Positions 60,208 through 64,000 of a stretch of 64,000 nucleotides of DNA are shown one piece after another. The notes beneath the pieces were generated by a model that was not told the origin of the DNA, ran no database searches, and saw only the letters and a list, made by a program, of their open reading frames with translations. Source of the stretch: Citrus sinensis. Its lineage: Eukaryota > Streptophyta > Magnoliopsida > Sapindales > Rutaceae. A program made the position numbers and the translations under genes. Each line of letters begins with the position of its first letter. Position 1 is the stretch's first letter. The DNA is taken from contig NC_068561.1 in NCBI RefSeq assembly GCF_022201045.2, positions 25,302,501 through 25,366,500 on the forward strand, written 5' to 3'.

Positions 60208-63200
60208 AGGATATTTTAGGTTTATAAAATTATCTATTTTCAGTCTGTTTGCCCAAAAGATCAATTGCAAATAAACAGTCAAATAAATAAATTCTGAGAT
60301 ATACCAGGCTTGTTTAGGTTGTTTGGCTTGCATCTGTGAATTACAGTTCCTGACCTGCTTCTTTATGGATTATATGGCTGTTAATACATCTCAGGCTTAG
60401 CAGTTCCTAAGCAACACACGTTTTGCTAGCTCCATTGGTGCACAATAAAATCCCATAACATTATATTTCAGAAGGAGACATTTCCTTGTCCATGAATTGC
60501 CTAGGATTCCTTATAATATGATAGATTGTCTAGGATCACCATGGTTAGCATGTACCTGATTTTGATATGACGAGAATGGCACAGAGGGACCATCCATTTG
60601 TACTCTTTTTGCATTTTTGCTTCTTTTCTATGTTAATTCAGGTCATGTACGAAATCCAGGTTCTAAATCTCGTGATGACTTGACTCATGCTTTTTCCAGT
60701 GTGTTTGCTCCCGGCAGATGCGCTGTCCTGCAATACATGTTCTTGGAATTATATTGCTTTTGAGTTTTGTATTCATTCTCTGATGACTGATGTTCATGCT
60801 TTTGTTTTATCATTTACACTGGCTTGTGATCGAGGACCACAGTTAAAATCCTCAGGATCTGAATTCAATGACCCTTTTTTAAAGTTGGTCCTCCAACAAA
60901 GCTGCCCGTGGGGCAATAAGCTGGTCTTATTGGGCAAGACTGTTGACCATCCGTTAGAATTTTCAGACAGCAACATGCATTGCACCATCAATCTGCTTTT
61001 CATCTGTGTACGCTAATAAATCATAGGCTGTATGGTTGTTACTTCCACATTTATGGAGCCAGCTCGATAACATTACTGCTTTTGAGTTACCTGTTAACTA
61101 ATTCTTGATTTTCTTGATTGGCATTTTCTTGTCTGCCAACCATACATGATTTATATCGCATCTGAATTTTAATGCAGCAACATTTTATTCGCAAATGCTG
61201 TGCCTAAAGAAATTTCATATAGGCATCATCCCATAGTTTCCCCTTGCTTTGCCGGAAAAAGAGACGGAAAAGAAGAATGATAAGTCATTAATATTTTTTT
61301 TTCCCCCCCCTAAACTTTCTTCCTGATATGTATCTCAATTTTATGCATCATTTTATAGTCTTCAGTGAACAAAAACAGATAAAAATCAAACATAGAAATT
61401 TCATTTTATAAAAAGGGAAGAGATTATGTTTTACTGATAACTTTCTAAAGCAGTTGGAACATTTGCTGTCATGTTCAGATGATTGAACTGAACATATCCA
61501 TATAATGGTTTAATTGCATGTAGAATATCAAATTCTACAGCATGATTGTAATTTGGCAAAATCATAATCTAGCAGCATGGCCTAACGTTCTTGCTAATCT
61601 TGATATTGCTTTACATCAAGACAAACGCAACCATATTGAGAGCGGATCAAATCCTATTTAATATGTGGTGGTTAGCTTAAGATGGGGGCCTGGTACCAAA
61701 AGTTTAGCAACATCTAGTTGTTGCAATTACCCTCAAAACAATGAAACTGCGTTGTGCAGCATTTATGACACATATACCCGATAGCAAGGGTTTTGTTCAT
61801 TACTTAATAGCTCCTTTTGCACACTAATTGTCCTTTATCTGTGTCCAACACAAGTGACTTTCACTTGATTATAGATGGCAAAGTGTCGTCTAGCCTCTTG
61901 TGATTTTCCGGGTATTGGCCCCTTATCTATAGGAAATGCAATGACACAATTTGAGCCGAGATTTTTGCAACCTAAATCTTAAAATTTGCTTCAACATCAT
62001 TTTGTGGGCTAATGCCTAATTGTTTCACTTTTTCTGACCAACCCAAATGAGCCTGACTTGATTAGATGGCAAATTGTTTGTTAGCCTGTTGTGTTTTTTT
62101 GGGTAAAGGACCTGAAGGATGTGAATTCTGTGACAGAATTTGAGACGGGAAATGAGTAGGTAAAAGGAAGATGCCTATATCTTTGTCGCATATATTTTGC
62201 ATTATTTAAGTGGCATTTAGTTGGCACCACCTTTATGTTATGGGCACAGCTTGAATATCAAATTCTCCGGAGTATTTTATGCACTGTCAAAGATTATGCG
62301 GCGCCCTATAGCTTATAAAAATCTTTAAAAATGATAAGGCTCACAATTTTTTATTGAAAAAAATAGCTTTAATAAAAGTGAAAAATACCATGTGGTGATA
62401 TATTGTGGAAACAAAAACGACAAAACCACTTTTTTTATTGTCAAAATGAAGAAGCTTCAGTTCTAGATGGGAATTCTTAATCTGAATGTTGCAGTTTCTC
62501 GAACTCAAGTGGGGCGATGATAAGAATTTTTCTATTGCCGTCTCATCAAGGGCTTAAAAAAAAAATTGGAGTTTTTAGTGCCTTATTGGACTTTTGTGTG
62601 GCTTTCAAAGGAAATGGTCTTGAGGTTTGAAACTTTGAAAAAGCAACAAATGCAAGCCACCATCCAACTTTTAGGATTCTTTTTCTACTTCTTTGGACCA
62701 AAGATACAGAATAGACCTTGTCCCCCACCCCTCTTCTTAAGGTCACCAGCCATTGCTGACCGACCCATTTACATTTTCCACCAAACTTGCTTGCTTTCTT
62801 CATTATTTAAGATCAACTACAATTATTACTAATACGACTACAATAGCTCGAGGAATTAGTTAATATGTTCTAATGAGAGGGTATAGGTCGGTGTAATGCT
62901 GCTACAATAATTATTGAACTAATCCACTTTCCTGAAAAATAAACTATACTCCTAGTTTTTAATTCAACTAAACCATATTTACCTACTTCTTAATTAGTTT
63001 TAATTTCCCTATATTTTTTGGGGGTGGGGAAAAAAGAAATTCAAAGCCGGCTCACACCAGGATTGGAGAGGTGGGTTGAACTATTATTATACATCGTATG
63101 TGAAAAAGCAGAGCTGTGGAAAGTTTGAAAATGAATGATTAAGAGGAAAAGGCACTAATGCATCTTATGCGTATTGTAAATTTTCCAGGAAAGGAAAAAG

Positions 63201-63450
63201 TGTACAAGCTTTTTCTTTTCTTTTCTTTTCCTTTTTCTTTTTTCCCCTCCTTTCTGAAAACATGATGAGAGTATACAGCCATCAAGACACATGACTAGAA
63301 CACATTATTCTCTCTGTTCCCTATTGCATTTTCAATATGAATCTCCCTTCAAACATACCGAAAACTCCTCATTTCTGTACAGCAAGCAACTCAAAAAACA
63401 GAAAAACAAAAATAACAAGAACAAAAATGGTAAAAATTTATGCTTATGAA
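60208..63450. other. 3' flank of the BPA1-like gene and intergenic region
   Basis: The first few hundred bases are the BPA1-like 3' UTR. The interval 60690-61010 is less AT-rich and has a 109-codon frame with no recognisable domain. A diverged direct repeat at 61861-62155 is listed separately. The last ~150 bases probably hold the 3' UTR of the glutaredoxin-like gene. No further gene is supported. Confidence 0.4.
61861..62155 (+). repeat. Diverged direct repeat, two copies about 190 bp apart
   Basis: Copy 1 at about 61861-61975 (ACTTGATTATAGATGGCAAA, TAGCCTCTTGTGATTTT, GACACAATTTGAGCCGAGA). Copy 2 at about 62053-62155 (GACTTGATTAGATGGCAAAT, TAGCCTGTTGTGTTTTT, GACAGAATTTGAGACGGGA). Both also have a GGGTA and an AAATG phrase in the same order. 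Confidence 0.65.
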
Positions 63451-64000
63451 CTAAAAGCAACATATGGGACATCTGGTTAGCCCATTCTCATTGCAATCAG
63501 GACATCTTTGGAAGCCAAAGTCAGCTTCTTCCCCGACCCATCCTCCTTCACTATCTTCTTCTACTTCTTCTTCCTTTTCGTAGTAAATTTTACAGCTCCC
63601 TGAACATGTTTCACAAGGCACAAATCTTACATCCCCACAGGCTTCACAAGCTCCAACATTGCCTCTGCCGCCATCATCAATCATTTCACAGCCTTCAACC
63701 ACCTTCTCCAGCTGTCCTTCCTCGTGCATTCGCCGTATCTCTTCAGCTCCACCAATGTACTTTTTCCCCACAAACACTCTTGGCAATCCTCCCCCACTAA
63801 ACCCATCTCCCAAAAGCTCTTTTAGCTCATTCTTGAACCCCGAATGCATTGATAAATCTCGCTCATCAACTCTAACACCTAAGCCTTTCAAGATCACTCT
63901 CACATGGCAACAATCCTCGTATGTTTTCCGAATTCCTCTAAGGCTAGTGAAGTACACGACAAGCTTTTCTTTCCCACATTTGTGATCTAAAACAGCCCCA
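63451..64000 (-). CDS. Glutaredoxin-like protein with C-terminal CxxC zinc motifs (5' part beyond window)
   Basis: The reading frame enters from the right edge and ends at the TGA/TAA-side stop near 63451, giving about 183 C-terminal residues. The visible part opens GAVLDHKCGKEKLVVYFTSL, followed by the glutaredoxin fold: RGIRKTYEDC in place of the redox CPYC motif, VRVDERDLSM, LPRVFVGKKYIGGAEEIRRM. The C-terminal domain has four CxxC pairs (CEAC, CETC, CPDC, CPIC) that probably bind zinc. This is the plant At5g39865-like family. The absence of CPYC suggests it is not a classical thiol reductase. Family members typically have a long disordered N-terminus, here outside the window. Function in plants is poorly known. 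Confidence 0.92.
   Translation of the reverse strand, partial: GAVLDHKCGKEKLVVYFTSLRGIRKTYEDCCHVRVILKGLGVRVDERDLSMHSGFKNELKELLGDGFSGGGLPRVFVGKKYIGGAEEIRRMHEEGQLEKVVEGCEMIDDGGRGNVGACEACGDVRFVPCETCSGSCKIYYEKEEEVEEDSEGGWVGEEADFGFQRCPDCNENGLTRCPICCF

Noticed and set aside
62546-62832. Overlapping frames of 85-88 codons on both strands
   Set aside because: Each explains the other as a shadow, and neither has a recognisable motif.

Overview
This is a stretch of plant nuclear genome. It is AT-rich, its genes have many short GT-AG introns, and it carries a plant ABCB19 auxin transporter, an atypical PRE-type HLH gene, plant MULE-like transposons, a tRNA-derived SINE and a fragment of a CC-NBS-LRR resistance gene. 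Gene structures and protein sequences look like a woody eudicot; a Citrus-like genome would fit, but the species cannot be proved from the window alone.

Layout, left to right. A probable solo LTR (350-1105) is followed by the histone chaperone gene NRP1/SET (+, 3175-6254). A MULE-like element (6861-7901) comes next, with a 5'-truncated LINE 3' end nested inside it. Two genes on the minus strand follow: a THADA-like DUF2428 protein (8291-15894, 4 exons, 2221 aa) and cullin-3 (17041-20617, 2 exons, 733 aa). On the plus strand are a somewhat diverged 40S ribosomal protein S9/uS4 gene (22834-23667) and a small plant-specific gene of unknown function behind a G-box-rich promoter (24915-25340). An alpha-tubulin gene (-, 26573-28227) converges on the latter. 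After about 6.5 kb of sparse DNA containing a SINE comes a complete ABCB19 gene (+, 35000-41463, 10 exons, 1252 aa).

The 10.6 kb behind ABCB19 is the accessory part. It holds a poly(A)-tailed insertion with three consecutive hairpins at its 5' end and a 15-bp target-site duplication, a 706-bp MULE-type MITE, and decayed remains of an NLR locus with repeated flanking modules. Then come a PRE/ILI-type HLH gene (+, 52100-52980), a BPA1-like RRM protein gene with a 5'-UTR intron (+, 57853-60207), and the 3' part of a glutaredoxin-like zinc-cysteine protein (-, 63451 to beyond the window end).

The genes do not form an operon or one pathway; most are housekeeping (chromatin, translation, ubiquitin ligase, cytoskeleton) or growth and hormone related (ABCB19, PRE HLH). 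All multi-exon models were checked by exon phase: exon lengths sum to a whole number of codons with one terminal stop. The most unusual item is the three-hairpin retroposed insertion at 42070-42401. I do not see a clear new multi-gene system.
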